Assembly: GCF_006715225.1 (NCBI RefSeq)
Contig: NZ_VFMU01000001.1
Coordinates: 2,666,001 to 2,730,000 of the forward strand
Reading direction: 5' to 3'
Source: Arthrobacter sp. SLBN-112
GTDB lineage: Bacteria; Actinomycetota; Actinomycetes; Actinomycetales; Micrococcaceae
DNA: 64,000 nt
A program made the translations under genes and the position numbers. A model generated the notes under the pieces. That model was given only the letters and a program-made list of their open reading frames with translations, did not search any database and was not told where the DNA came from. Below, piece by piece: positions 19,026 through 27,625 of the stretch (its first letter is position 1; each line of letters starts with the position of its first letter).

Positions 19026-19031
19026 TAACGT
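19026..19031 (+). promoter_or_regulatory. -10 element of dapA (leaderless geometry)
   Basis: TAACGT followed by 7 nt (TTTTTCC) and ATG 19039. Confidence 0.6.
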
Positions 19032-19038
19032 TTTTTCC

Positions 19039-19947
19039 ATGGCTGACTCTTCCGCGCACATCCCTGCCCTCGGTACCCTCCTGACCGCCATGGTCACGCC
19101 GTTCACCAAGGACGGCGCAGTGGATTACGACCAGGCGGCAGCGCTGGCCAGCAAGCTGGTCGACGACGGCTGTGACGGCCTGGTGGTCACCGGCACCACC
19201 GGTGAAACCTCCACGCTGACGGACGATGAGAACCTCGGCATGTTCCGCGCCGTGAAGGAGGCAGTGGGCGGCCGTGCGGCCATCATTGCCGGTACCGGTA
19301 CCAACGACACCGCGCACTCGGTCCACCTTTCCCAGCAGGCTGCCGCCCTCGGCGTCGACGGCCTCCTCCTGGTGACCCCTTACTACAACAAGCCCAGCCA
19401 GGCCGGTGTCCGCGCCCACTTCGAGACCATCGCCTCCGCCGTGGACGTACCCGTGATGCTGTACGACATCCCCGGCCGGTCCTCCATCGCGATCGAACCC
19501 GACACCATGATCCGGTTGGCGCAGCACCCCAACATCGTGGCCGTCAAAGACGCCAAGGCCGACTTTATGGCAGCCACCCGTGTCATGGCGGAAACGGACC
19601 TCCTGTTCTACTCGGGCGACGACGGATTGACCCTTCCCTGGATGGCGCTGGGCGCCGTCGGCCTGGTGGGCGTTACCACCCACGTCGCCACCCGCCGCTT
19701 CCGCGAACTCATCGACGCCATCAACGCCAACGACCTCGGCACCGCGCGCAAGATCAACTTCGAGCTGCAGCCGGTGGTCCGCGCAACCATGACCCGGGTC
19801 CAAGGCGCCGTGGCGGCCAAACAGATTCTTAAATGGCAGGGAGTCCTGCCCAACTCGATTGTCCGTTTGCCCCTCGTGGAGCCGGACGAAACCGAGATCG
19901 AAACCATCCGCGGGGATTTGGCGGAAGCGGGGCTGGTCTTCTCCTGA
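19039..19947 (+). CDS. dapA: 4-hydroxy-tetrahydrodipicolinate synthase
   Basis: DapA condenses pyruvate with aspartate semialdehyde, the first committed step of lysine and diaminopimelate synthesis. The 302-residue TIM-barrel protein has LVVTGTTGETSTLTDDE, LLLVTPYYNKPSQAG with the active-site Tyr, MLYDIPGRSSI, and NIVAVKDAKADF with the Schiff-base Lys. The frame is open further upstream but overlaps the preceding gene, and a TANNNT hexamer 7 nt before ATG 19039 supports that start. rnj follows about 40 nt later, as is common in actinobacteria. Confidence 0.97.
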   Translation: MADSSAHIPALGTLLTAMVTPFTKDGAVDYDQAAALASKLVDDGCDGLVVTGTTGETSTLTDDENLGMFRAVKEAVGGRAAIIAGTGTNDTAHSVHLSQQAAALGVDGLLLVTPYYNKPSQAGVRAHFETIASAVDVPVMLYDIPGRSSIAIEPDTMIRLAQHPNIVAVKDAKADFMAATRVMAETDLLFYSGDDGLTLPWMALGAVGLVGVTTHVATRRFRELIDAINANDLGTARKINFELQPVVRATMTRVQGAVAAKQILKWQGVLPNSIVRLPLVEPDETEIETIRGDLAEAGLVFS

Positions 19948-19987
19948 GGCTAAGACCGGCACCCTTCCGCCTGGAAAGTAGTGCACT

Positions 19988-21679
19988 ATGACCCAATCTG
20001 CCCTTACCGGCCTTGTCACCCCTCCGCGCCTGCCCCAGGGTACGCTCCGGATCGTTCCGCTTGGCGGCCTGGGGGAGATCGGCCGGAACATGGCCGTGTT
20101 CGAAATCGACGGCAAGCTGCTGATCGTGGACTGCGGCGTCCTCTTTCCAGAGGAAACCCAGCCCGGTGTTGACCTGATCCTGCCCGACTTCTCGTACATC
20201 GAGGACCGGCTGGACGACGTCGTGGCCGTCATCCTCACGCACGGCCACGAGGACCACATCGGCGCCGTGCCGTATCTGCTGCGCCTGCGCAACGACATCC
20301 CCCTGGTGGGATCCCAGCTGACCCTCGCCCTGATCGAGGCGAAGCTGCAGGAGCACCGCATCCGGCCCTACACGCTGACCGTGGAAGAGGGCCAGGTGGA
20401 GAAGTTCGGGCCCTTCGAATGCGAGTTCGTGGCCGTGAACCACTCCATCCCGGACGCCCTGGCCGTGTTCATCCGCACCGTGGGCGGTACCGTCCTGCAC
20501 ACCGGCGACTTCAAGATGGACCAGCTGCCGCTGGACGGACGCATCACCGACCTGCGGCACTTCGCCAAGCTGGGCGAAGAGGGCGTGGACCTCTTCATGT
20601 CCGACTCCACCAACGCCGATGTCCCCGGATTCACCACCGCGGAGAAGGAAATCGGCCCCACGCTGGAGCGGCTGTTCGGCCAGGCCACCAAGCGCATCAT
20701 CGTGGCTTCCTTCTCCTCCCACGTCCACCGCGTGCAGCAGGTCCTGGACGCCGCGGCCAAGCACAACCGCAAGGTGGCCTTCGTGGGCCGCTCCATGGTC
20801 CGCAACATGGCCATTGCCGAGAAGCTGGGCTACCTGGACGTCCCCGCCGGGCTGATCGTGGACATCAAGAACATCGACAACCTCCCGGACAACCGCGTGG
20901 TACTCATGTCCACCGGATCGCAGGGCGAGCCCATGGCCGCCCTGTCCCGGATGGCCAACGGCGACCACCGGGTGGTGGTGGGCGAGGGCGACACCGTCAT
21001 CCTGGCCTCCAGCCTCATCCCGGGCAACGAAAACGCCGTGTTCCGGATCATCAACGGCCTCCTGAAGCTTGGCGCCGACGTGATCCACAAGGGCAACGCC
21101 AAGGTCCACGTATCCGGCCACGCCGCCGCCGGAGAATTGCTTTACTGCTACAACATCCTTGAGCCGCTCAATGCCATGCCGGTGCACGGCGAAACCCGGC
21201 ACCTGATTGCCAACGGCAAGATCGCCATTGAGTCCGGCGTCCCGGATGCCAGCGTCCTCCTTGCGGACAACGGCACCGTCATTGACCTCCGCGACCACCA
21301 GGCAGACATTGTTGGCCAGGTGGAGGTTGGCTTCGTCTACGTGGACGGCTCCAGCGTGGGTGAGATCACCGACGCCGACCTCAAGGACCGCCGCATCCTG
21401 GGAGATGAGGGCTTCATCTCCATCATCACGGTCATCCACCGCGCCACCGGCAAGGTGGTGTCCGGCCCGGAGATCCACGCCCGCGGCGTTGCCGAGGACG
21501 ATTCGGTGTTCGATGACATCATCCCCAAGATCAACGCTGCACTGGAGGAAGCGGTCCAGAACCACGCCGACCACACCAGCCACCAGCTCCAGCAGGTAGT
21601 GCGCCGCGTCGTGGGCACCTGGGTCAACCGCAAGCTGCGCCGCAAGCCCATGATCATTCCCGTGGTGCTCGAGGCCTGA
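19988..21679 (+). CDS. rnj: Ribonuclease J
   Basis: RNase J is a metallo-beta-lactamase-fold nuclease with 5' exonuclease and endonuclease activity that matures and degrades RNA. The 563-residue protein begins with the hallmark LRIVPLGGLGEIGRNM and has the metal motif HGHEDH at residues 85-90, followed by IGAVPYLL. Later come the beta-CASP motifs (DSTNAD, ASFSSHVHRVQQ, GHAAAGELL, MPVHGETRHL). The C-terminal domain ends RKPMIIPVVLEA. GGAAAG precedes the start by 9 nt. It probably shares a transcript with dapA and is followed by a near-perfect palindrome. Confidence 0.97.
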   Translation: MTQSALTGLVTPPRLPQGTLRIVPLGGLGEIGRNMAVFEIDGKLLIVDCGVLFPEETQPGVDLILPDFSYIEDRLDDVVAVILTHGHEDHIGAVPYLLRLRNDIPLVGSQLTLALIEAKLQEHRIRPYTLTVEEGQVEKFGPFECEFVAVNHSIPDALAVFIRTVGGTVLHTGDFKMDQLPLDGRITDLRHFAKLGEEGVDLFMSDSTNADVPGFTTAEKEIGPTLERLFGQATKRIIVASFSSHVHRVQQVLDAAAKHNRKVAFVGRSMVRNMAIAEKLGYLDVPAGLIVDIKNIDNLPDNRVVLMSTGSQGEPMAALSRMANGDHRVVVGEGDTVILASSLIPGNENAVFRIINGLLKLGADVIHKGNAKVHVSGHAAAGELLYCYNILEPLNAMPVHGETRHLIANGKIAIESGVPDASVLLADNGTVIDLRDHQADIVGQVEVGFVYVDGSSVGEITDADLKDRRILGDEGFISIITVIHRATGKVVSGPEIHARGVAEDDSVFDDIIPKINAALEEAVQNHADHTSHQLQQVVRRVVGTWVNRKLRRKPMIIPVVLEA

Positions 21680-21710
21680 TACCAGGCGGCACCGCGTCAG
21701 TGGATCCCCG

Positions 21711-21743
21711 GAAGGGCCCGGTTCATCATGAACCGGGCCCTTC
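21711..21743 (+). terminator. Perfect 16-bp palindrome after rnj
   Basis: GAAGGGCCCGGTTCAT (21711-21726) is the exact reverse complement of ATGAACCGGGCCCTTC (21728-21743), with one base at the centre. There is no T-tract. It probably acts as a transcript-end hairpin. Confidence 0.65.
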
Positions 21744-21848
21744 CGCGGATCAGGATGGTCCTTCGGAGCGTCCGTCCGGGGTCCCTCCCCGCCGTGCGGC
21801 GGGTAGGCCGGGGGCCCCGATATCCCCGGAATCACAGCCTGCTTCCGG

Positions 21849-21854
21849 TACCGT
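21849..21854 (+). promoter_or_regulatory. -10 element of ftsK (leaderless geometry)
   Basis: TACCGT followed by 6 nt and ATG 21861. Confidence 0.55.
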
Positions 21855-21860
21855 GGCAGT

Positions 21861-24758
21861 ATGGCCACACGTACTACTTCCGCGCCCAAAGGTACCGGCA
21901 GGGGGAGCTCCGCCAGCAAAGCCGGCAGCTCCACAGGCCGCGGACCCGGCTCCACCGCCAGCAAGACGAGGCGCGGCGGCTCATCCAGCACCGCACGCAC
22001 CCGCCAGCTTCCCGCCGTCGAACACCACCAGCCCTGGCTGCTGCGCGTCGTGGGCGGAGCGTGGCTGGGAGTGGGCCACCTGGTGGGCGGGGGAGTGCGC
22101 CGCATTGGCCACGACGTCAGCGACATCCCCGCGGAGGAACGCCGCGACGGCGCCGCCCTGTTCAACCTGGCCCTGGGCGTCTTCATCGCCACCTTCGCCT
22201 GGTGGGGTCTGACGGGCTGGTTCCCGGACGCCGTCTACGCCGTGGTGAACGGCACCTTCGGCTGGATCTCCCTGCTGCTCCCGCTCATGCTTTTCGTGTG
22301 CGCCTTCCGGCTGTTCCGCCAGCCCTCAGACGGCCGGGGCAATAACCGGGTGGGCATCGGCTTCCTGATCATGACGTTCGCCGGGTGCGGGCTGGCGCAC
22401 ATCCTGGGCGGCCAGCCCACGGTTGCCGACGGCTTCGACGGCCTCCGCAAAGCCGGCGGCATGCTCGGCTTCCTGGCTGCTACGCCGCTGGCCGCCATCC
22501 ACCCCGCCGTGCCCGTGGTCCTCTACGCCCTGCTGGCCTTTGTGTCATTGCTGATCATCACCGCCACCCCGTTCACGGCCATCCCGCGCCGGATCCGCGG
22601 AGCCTACGAACACCTCATGGGCATCGACCTGATGGACCAGGAACATCCCGGGGACGCCCACGACCGCAGCTACCTGGAACGGTCGACACCCGCGGCGCCC
22701 AAGAAGAAGCGCAAGCTGTTCGGCAAGGGCCAGGAGTCCGACGCCGGCCTTGAGGGCTACGTGGGCGATGAGGCCTTCGAGCACGCCGTCATTGACGACG
22801 ACGAGCGCGAACCCGCCCGGCCGGCGCCCGGAGTGCGGCGCCCCACCCAGGCGGAGATCGCCGTCGAAAAGATCAAGGCGGCACAGGGGCTGGGTGCCGC
22901 CGCCCAGGCGCCCCCGGCGGAGAATGCCACCGAGGCTATCCCGCTGGTCATCCCCGGTGCCGCGGCTCCGGGCAAGGCAGGGGCCGCGCCCGCTGCGCCC
23001 ACCGTTCCGTCGAATCCCGTGGCCCCCGCGCCGCCGCCCGTTCCCATTCCGCAGCGCACTGAACAACTGTCCCTGGCCGGAGACGTCACTTACACGCTCC
23101 CTGCCTCGGACTACCTCACCCCGGGCTCCATCCCGAAGGAACGCACGGAAGCCAATGACGCCGTCGTCGCTGCCCTTACGGACACCCTGCAGCAGTTCAA
23201 TGTCGATGCCACCGTTACCGGCTTCAGCCGCGGCCCCACCGTGACCCGGTACGAGATCGAACTTGCCCCGGGAACCAAAGTGGAGCGGGTCACCGCGCTG
23301 TCCAAGAACATCTCCTACGCCGTCGCGTCCAGCGATGTGCGTATCCTCAGCCCCATCCCGGGCAAGTCCGCCATCGGTATCGAAATCCCCAACACGGACC
23401 GCGAGACGGTCTCCCTGGGCGATGTCCTGCGGAGCCAGAACGCCCGGCGCACGGACCACCCTATGGTCATGGGCGTGGGCAAGGACGTTGAGGGCGGCTA
23501 CGTGGTAGCCAACCTGGCCAAGATGCCCCACTTGCTGGTGGCCGGTGCCACCGGCGCCGGTAAGTCCTCCTTCGTAAACTCGATGATCACCTCCATCCTG
23601 ATGCGCGCCACCCCCGATGAGGTGCGCATGGTGATGGTGGACCCCAAGCGGGTGGAACTGACTGCCTACGAAGGCGTCCCGCACCTCATCACGCCCATCA
23701 TCACCAACCCCAAAAAGGCCGCGGAAGCCCTGCAGTGGGTGGTGCGTGAAATGGATGCGCGCTATGACGACCTCGCCAACTACGGCTTCAAGCACATCGA
23801 CGACTTCAACAAGGCGGTGCGCGCCGGCAAGGTCCAGCCGCCCGTGGACTCCAAGCGGGTCATCCGCCCCTACCCCTACCTGCTGGTGATCGTCGACGAG
23901 CTTGCTGACCTGATGATGGTGGCGCCGCGCGACGTCGAAGACTCGATCGTCCGCATCACCCAGCTCGCGCGGGCCGCCGGCATCCACCTGGTGCTGGCCA
24001 CCCAGCGTCCGTCCGTGGACGTCGTCACCGGCCTGATCAAAGCCAACGTGCCCTCGCGCATGGCGTTCGCCACGTCATCCGTCACCGACTCCCGCGTGGT
24101 CCTGGACCAGCCGGGCGCGGAAAAGCTCATTGGCCAGGGTGATGCGCTCTTCCTGCCCATGGGCGCCTCCAAGGCCATGCGCGTCCAGGGCGCCTGGGTT
24201 ACTGAGTCGGAAATCCATAAAGTGGTGGAGCACGTCAAGGGACAGCTCCAGGCAAGCTACCGCGACGACGTAGCCGCCGAGGCGCCCAAGAAGCAGATCG
24301 ATGACGACATCGGGGACGACCTCGAGGTGCTGCTGCAGGCTACCGAACTGGTGGTCACCACGCAGTTCGGCTCCACCTCAATGCTGCAGCGCAAGCTCCG
24401 CGTCGGATTCGCCAAGGCCGGACGGCTCATGGACCTGCTCGAATCCCGCGGCGTGGTGGGCCCCTCCGAAGGCTCCAAGGCCCGCGATGTGCTGGTGAAG
24501 CCGGACGACCTCGCCACCGTCCTGGCCGCCATGAAGGGCCAGGAAGCGCCCGCCGCCGCAGACTCCCAAACCGCAGCGCTCAGCGACAACGCCAACGCCA
24601 ACATCGCCCAGGGCGGCTACGCCGAGGACCTTGTGGCCGCCGACCTGGACAAGAGGAACCAGAACGTCGAATATTACGACGGCGCGGATTCCGCTCCGGG
24701 CGGGTACGGCGATGATGACGAGGGATCCGAGGACGCCTGGTCCCTCACCGGGCGCTAG
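21861..24758 (+). CDS. ftsK: DNA translocase FtsK/SpoIIIE
   Basis: FtsK pumps chromosomal DNA through the closing division septum. The 965-residue protein has a Ser/Gly/Arg-rich N-terminus, four or five membrane segments (about 90-260), an Ala/Pro-rich linker (about 330-410) and a RecA-like motor. Walker A is GATGAGKSS at about 562-570, followed by VRMVMVDPKRVELTAYEG, YLLVIVDELADLMM (Walker B) and LATQRPSVDVVTG. The C-terminal gamma winged-helix domain (TTQFGSTSMLQRKLRVGFAK) recognises KOPS-type sequences. The tail is acidic. The start is supported by a -10 hexamer 6 nt upstream. Confidence 0.97.
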   Translation: MATRTTSAPKGTGRGSSASKAGSSTGRGPGSTASKTRRGGSSSTARTRQLPAVEHHQPWLLRVVGGAWLGVGHLVGGGVRRIGHDVSDIPAEERRDGAALFNLALGVFIATFAWWGLTGWFPDAVYAVVNGTFGWISLLLPLMLFVCAFRLFRQPSDGRGNNRVGIGFLIMTFAGCGLAHILGGQPTVADGFDGLRKAGGMLGFLAATPLAAIHPAVPVVLYALLAFVSLLIITATPFTAIPRRIRGAYEHLMGIDLMDQEHPGDAHDRSYLERSTPAAPKKKRKLFGKGQESDAGLEGYVGDEAFEHAVIDDDEREPARPAPGVRRPTQAEIAVEKIKAAQGLGAAAQAPPAENATEAIPLVIPGAAAPGKAGAAPAAPTVPSNPVAPAPPPVPIPQRTEQLSLAGDVTYTLPASDYLTPGSIPKERTEANDAVVAALTDTLQQFNVDATVTGFSRGPTVTRYEIELAPGTKVERVTALSKNISYAVASSDVRILSPIPGKSAIGIEIPNTDRETVSLGDVLRSQNARRTDHPMVMGVGKDVEGGYVVANLAKMPHLLVAGATGAGKSSFVNSMITSILMRATPDEVRMVMVDPKRVELTAYEGVPHLITPIITNPKKAAEALQWVVREMDARYDDLANYGFKHIDDFNKAVRAGKVQPPVDSKRVIRPYPYLLVIVDELADLMMVAPRDVEDSIVRITQLARAAGIHLVLATQRPSVDVVTGLIKANVPSRMAFATSSVTDSRVVLDQPGAEKLIGQGDALFLPMGASKAMRVQGAWVTESEIHKVVEHVKGQLQASYRDDVAAEAPKKQIDDDIGDDLEVLLQATELVVTTQFGSTSMLQRKLRVGFAKAGRLMDLLESRGVVGPSEGSKARDVLVKPDDLATVLAAMKGQEAPAAADSQTAALSDNANANIAQGGYAEDLVAADLDKRNQNVEYYDGADSAPGGYGDDDEGSEDAWSLTGR

Positions 24759-24763
24759 GCCGG

Positions 24764-24769
24764 TAGCCT
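24764..24769 (+). promoter_or_regulatory. -10 element of pgsA (leaderless geometry)
   Basis: TAGCCT followed by 6 nt (AGGAAC) and GTG 24776. The AGGAA could also serve as a weak ribosome-binding site. Confidence 0.5.
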
Positions 24770-24775
24770 AGGAAC

Positions 24776-25438
24776 GTGACTAGCACCGATGCAACCGCCG
24801 CCGGCCAGGGCCGTGCCGGAGTCTGGAACCTTCCCAACATCCTGACCATGATCCGCATCGCGCTGGTCCCGTTTTTCGTATGGTTCCTCGTGGCGGACGC
24901 GCCCGGGCTGCACAGTACCTCCGGACCGTGGCGCTGGGCAGCGGTGGCGGCGTTCGCCGTGGCCATCTACACGGACAAGCTCGACGGCGACATCGCCAGG
25001 AGCCGGAACCTCGTCACGGACTTCGGGAAGATTGCCGACCCCATCGCAGACAAGCTCCTGACCGGTTCCGCGCTGGTGATGCTCTCCCTGCTGGGTGAGC
25101 TGGCCTGGTGGGCAACCCTGGTGATCCTGGTCCGGGAATGGGGCATCACCGCACTGCGCTTCTTCGTGATCCGCTATGGGGTCATTCCCGCCTCCCGCGG
25201 CGGCAAGCTCAAGACTGTCGTGCAGACGGCGGCGATCTTCCTCTACCTCCTTCCGTTCGGGGCCTTCGCGCCGTGGATGTCCTGGGTGGCGTTCGCCGTC
25301 ATGATGGCCGCCGTGGCCATCACGCTGTGGACCGGCGTCGAATATTTTGTCGAAGCACTGCGCCTTCGGGCGAAGGGCAAGCGGCAGGCAGGGACCGCCC
25401 CCGGGCAGGAAACAGCGACGGGGCAGGACCAGGCATGA
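24776..25438 (+). CDS. pgsA: CDP-diacylglycerol--glycerol-3-phosphate 3-phosphatidyltransferase
   Basis: PgsA makes phosphatidylglycerol phosphate, the precursor of phosphatidylglycerol and cardiolipin. The 220-residue membrane enzyme starts WNLPNILTMIRIALVP. Its CDP-alcohol phosphotransferase region reads YTDKLDGDIARSRNLVTDFG followed by KIADPIADKL, the D-x2-D-G-x2-A-R-x8-G-x3-D-x3-D pattern. The usual first D-G of this motif appears as D-K-L-D-G. Several hydrophobic helices follow. The start is GTG 24776. The stop overlaps the cinA ATG (ATGA). Confidence 0.95.
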   Translation: MTSTDATAAGQGRAGVWNLPNILTMIRIALVPFFVWFLVADAPGLHSTSGPWRWAAVAAFAVAIYTDKLDGDIARSRNLVTDFGKIADPIADKLLTGSALVMLSLLGELAWWATLVILVREWGITALRFFVIRYGVIPASRGGKLKTVVQTAAIFLYLLPFGAFAPWMSWVAFAVMMAAVAITLWTGVEYFVEALRLRAKGKRQAGTAPGQETATGQDQA

Positions 25439-25914
25439 GTAACCTCCACCTTTTGGCCGGGCAAGCTGTCCGGCAGGCGCTCGAGTCCGGGCGGACGGTC
25501 GCCACAGCAGAATCGTTGACGGCCGGGATGGTGTCCGCTGTCCTTGCCGACACGCCCGGCGCCTCCGGCATGCTGCAGGGCGGGGTCATTGCCTACCAGA
25601 ACTCCGTGAAGGAATCGGTATTGCACGTCCCGGCCGACCTCCTGGCCAGTGCCGGCTCAGTGGACCCGGACGTTGCCTGTGCCATGGCTGCCGGGGCGCG
25701 CGCAGTCCTGGCCGCCGACGTCGGAATTTCCACAACCGGGGTGGCAGGTCCGGACGCCCACGACGGCAAGCCCGTGGGGCGGGTGTACGTTGGGGTTGCC
25801 ACGGCGGCCGGAACCGCAGCTTTCGAATACTCCTTTACCGGCAGCAGGCCCGACATCAGGGGCGCGGCCTGCGCCGCCGCCCTGGAACGGCTCCTTGAAG
25901 CACTGTCCGACTGA
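25435..25914 (+). CDS. CinA-family nicotinamide-nucleotide amidohydrolase (C-terminal domain only)
   Basis: A 159-residue protein matching the CinA C-terminal PncC domain: VATAESLTAGMVSAVLADTPGAS, GGVIAYQNSVKESVLHVP, GISTTGVAGPDAHDGKPVGRVYVG. PncC deamidates nicotinamide mononucleotide to nicotinate mononucleotide in pyridine nucleotide salvage. The N-terminal molybdopterin-binding-like half of full CinA is absent, as in many actinobacteria. The ATG overlaps the pgsA stop, so the pair is coupled. The order ftsK-pgsA-cinA-clgR is conserved in actinobacteria. Confidence 0.92.
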   Translation: MSNLHLLAGQAVRQALESGRTVATAESLTAGMVSAVLADTPGASGMLQGGVIAYQNSVKESVLHVPADLLASAGSVDPDVACAMAAGARAVLAADVGISTTGVAGPDAHDGKPVGRVYVGVATAAGTAAFEYSFTGSRPDIRGAACAAALERLLEALSD

Positions 25915-26081
25915 CACTTGGCCGACCCCAAGTTACCGGGCGTAAAGTTGGCGGGAACAAAAGCCGGTACCGATTAGTTATTACATTGTGTCGCTTCCGG
26001 ATAGCGGAGGCGCCTAGGATGAAATGACCACGACGGTTCGCCCACGGCGGACCTGACCAATGAGGGAGCAAGGCGATACAG

Positions 26082-26534
26082 ATGGTAAAGCAGCCCGTAT
26101 CCGTAAACGGCGTTGTCCGCTGGAAGGATGTGGGCCTCGCCGAACAGGCTAAGAGCGAACAGAAGGAGCGCAAGATGGTAGTACTTCGTCACGAAATCGG
26201 TGATGTGCTGCGCGATGTCCGCCAGCGTCAGGGACGCACGCTCCGTGAAGTTTCGCACAGCGCCCGCGTCTCCCTGGGATACCTCAGCGAAGTGGAGCGC
26301 GGCCAGAAGGAAGCATCGTCAGAGCTCCTGTCCTCGATCTGCTCGGCACTGGATGTTCCGTTGTCAAGCATGCTCCGTGAGGTCAGCGACCGTGTGGCAG
26401 TAGCCGAAGGCGTCGCAGTTCCGGACACCGTTCCGCAGGAATTCTCCCAGCGTTACGGCCGTGACCTGGAACGCGACCTCAACACTGAACTGAACGACGA
26501 ACTCTCCACAGGCCTTCTCTCCGGCGCCCGGTAA
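26082..26534 (+). CDS. clgR: XRE-family regulator, ClgR-like
   Basis: A 150-residue protein with an XRE/Cro-type helix-turn-helix: [19 protein letters not shown], then [17 protein letters not shown], then [20 protein letters not shown]. This sequence and its position after pgsA-cinA are those of ClgR, the actinobacterial activator of clp protease genes. The C-terminus is acidic and variable. ATG 26082 is used here. ATG 26175 ([12 protein letters not shown]) has a better ribosome-binding site (AAGGAG, 26163-26168) and would give the more usual short form, so the first 31 residues are uncertain. Confidence 0.88.
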   Translation: MVKQPVSVNGVVRWKDVGLAEQAKSEQKERKMVVLRHEIGDVLRDVRQRQGRTLREVSHSARVSLGYLSEVERGQKEASSELLSSICSALDVPLSSMLREVSDRVAVAEGVAVPDTVPQEFSQRYGRDLERDLNTELNDELSTGLLSGAR

Positions 26535-26569
26535 AGGCAGCCCCCACCGCAGGTGGGCCCTGGAATGCA

Positions 26570-26596
26570 GAAGCCCCCGGCCACGCCGGGGGCTTC
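26570..26596. terminator. Bidirectional hairpin between clgR and marR
   Basis: GAAGCCCCCGGC (26570-26581) pairs perfectly with GCCGGGGGCTTC (26585-26596) around CAC. It lies between convergent genes. Confidence 0.75.
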
Positions 26597-26639
26597 TGGC
26601 ATGTCACGCGGTTGATGTACCCGTTGTTACCCGGGCGGG

Positions 26640-27170
26640 CTATTCCTCCTCTGCCGTGGATCCGCCCGTACCTTCCCTGGGAAACCCGTCACGCTCATAG
26701 GTGGAGTTCAACTTGGCCATGTAGCGGGCCAGTTCCTGCAGGTCCTCCACCGGCCACTCACGCAGCCGCTCCTGGAAAACCTGGCGCCTCGCGTCCTGGA
26801 CCTGGTGCATCTTCTCTTCGCCCTTTGGCGTCAACCGGATGGACTGTGCACGGCGGTCCTGGGGATCCGCTTCCTTGGACACCAGCCCCAGGCTTTCCAG
26901 GAAGGCAATCTGCCGGCTGACCGACGGTTTGCCCACCCCGATGTTCATGGCGAGCTCGGTCAGGCGGATGGGGCCTTCCCTCCGGATCACCGTCAACAGC
27001 CCGTAGGCCGCAGGCTCCATGTCGGGGTGGACTTGGCGCGAGAGCTGGTTGGAGATGGCCCTGGCCCGCCGCCAAAAGAGGCTGATCTGGTGTTCGACGT
27101 TCTGCAGCGCGGTATCGGCGGCATCATCGCCGGCGTCCTGCTGCGGCGGGAGGTCAGGGGAGTTGCTCAT
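26640..27170 (-). CDS. MarR-family transcriptional regulator
   Basis: A 176-residue winged-helix protein: ISNQLSRQVHPDMEPAAYGLL, LTELAMNIGVGKPSVSRQIAF (recognition helix), LGLVSKEADPQDRRAQSIRLT (wing with the D-x-R-D/R signature), and a C-terminal dimerisation helix. MarR proteins usually repress transport or stress genes and respond to small molecules. No obvious target lies next to it. TAGAAT on the minus strand (27178-27183) is 7 nt before ATG 27170, so the mRNA is probably leaderless. It is divergent from DUF3046-recA. Confidence 0.9.
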   Translation of the reverse strand: MSNSPDLPPQQDAGDDAADTALQNVEHQISLFWRRARAISNQLSRQVHPDMEPAAYGLLTVIRREGPIRLTELAMNIGVGKPSVSRQIAFLESLGLVSKEADPQDRRAQSIRLTPKGEEKMHQVQDARRQVFQERLREWPVEDLQELARYMAKLNSTYERDGFPREGTGGSTAEEE

Positions 27171-27177
27171 GGCAACA

Positions 27178-27183
27178 ATTCTA
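27178..27183 (-). promoter_or_regulatory. -10 element of marR (leaderless geometry)
   Basis: TAGAAT on the minus strand followed by 7 nt and ATG 27170. Confidence 0.6.
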
Positions 27184-27211
27184 GGGTCCGCAATCATGAG
27201 AGGATTTACCG

Positions 27212-27445
27212 ATGCGAATCAGCGAGTACTGGCGTCTGATGGATGACGAGTTCGGCGCGGGATACTCCCGCGTGCTGAGCAGTACCCTGGTCCTTGCCAG
27301 TGTGGGCAGCCGCACCGCCGAGCAGGCCCTGGCTTCAGGCGTCGACCCCCGCAAGGTGTGGCTGGCAGTCTGCGACGTCCAGGACGTGCCGGCTGAACGG
27401 CGGCTGGGCCGGGACATCGCTCCGCGCCGCGATCAGGGCGCCTGA
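27212..27445 (+). CDS. DUF3046 family protein
   Basis: A 77-residue protein, MRISEYWRLMDDEFGAGYSR..., with a TAEQALASGVDPRKVWLAVC segment. It belongs to the short actinobacterial DUF3046 family found directly upstream of recA. The function is unknown. GAGAGG precedes the ATG by 7 nt. The C-terminal ERRLGRDIAPRRDQGA is basic. A LexA box lies between it and recA, so recA has its own SOS promoter. Confidence 0.9.
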   Translation: MRISEYWRLMDDEFGAGYSRVLSSTLVLASVGSRTAEQALASGVDPRKVWLAVCDVQDVPAERRLGRDIAPRRDQGA

Positions 27446-27467
27446 CACGCCGCAGAGCCGGCACTCT

Positions 27468-27483
27468 TCGAATACCTGTTCGG
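27468..27483. promoter_or_regulatory. LexA (SOS) box of recA
   Basis: TCGAATACCTGTTCGG matches TCGAAC-N4-GTTCGA at 10 of 12 fixed positions. A TATGCT hexamer at 27491-27496 is a likely -10. The recA leader would then be about 125 nt. Confidence 0.85.
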
Positions 27484-27625
27484 ATAACGCTATGCTTTTT
27501 CCATTGGGCTTATCCACATAGCCGTTGTCCTCAGGCCGGAATGTCAGTGGGTCCGATTAGCGTCAGAGATGACCAATAAAACGGCCGCGAAGGCCACCAT
27601 CGAGAAAGCATTAGAGGTGTCAACC

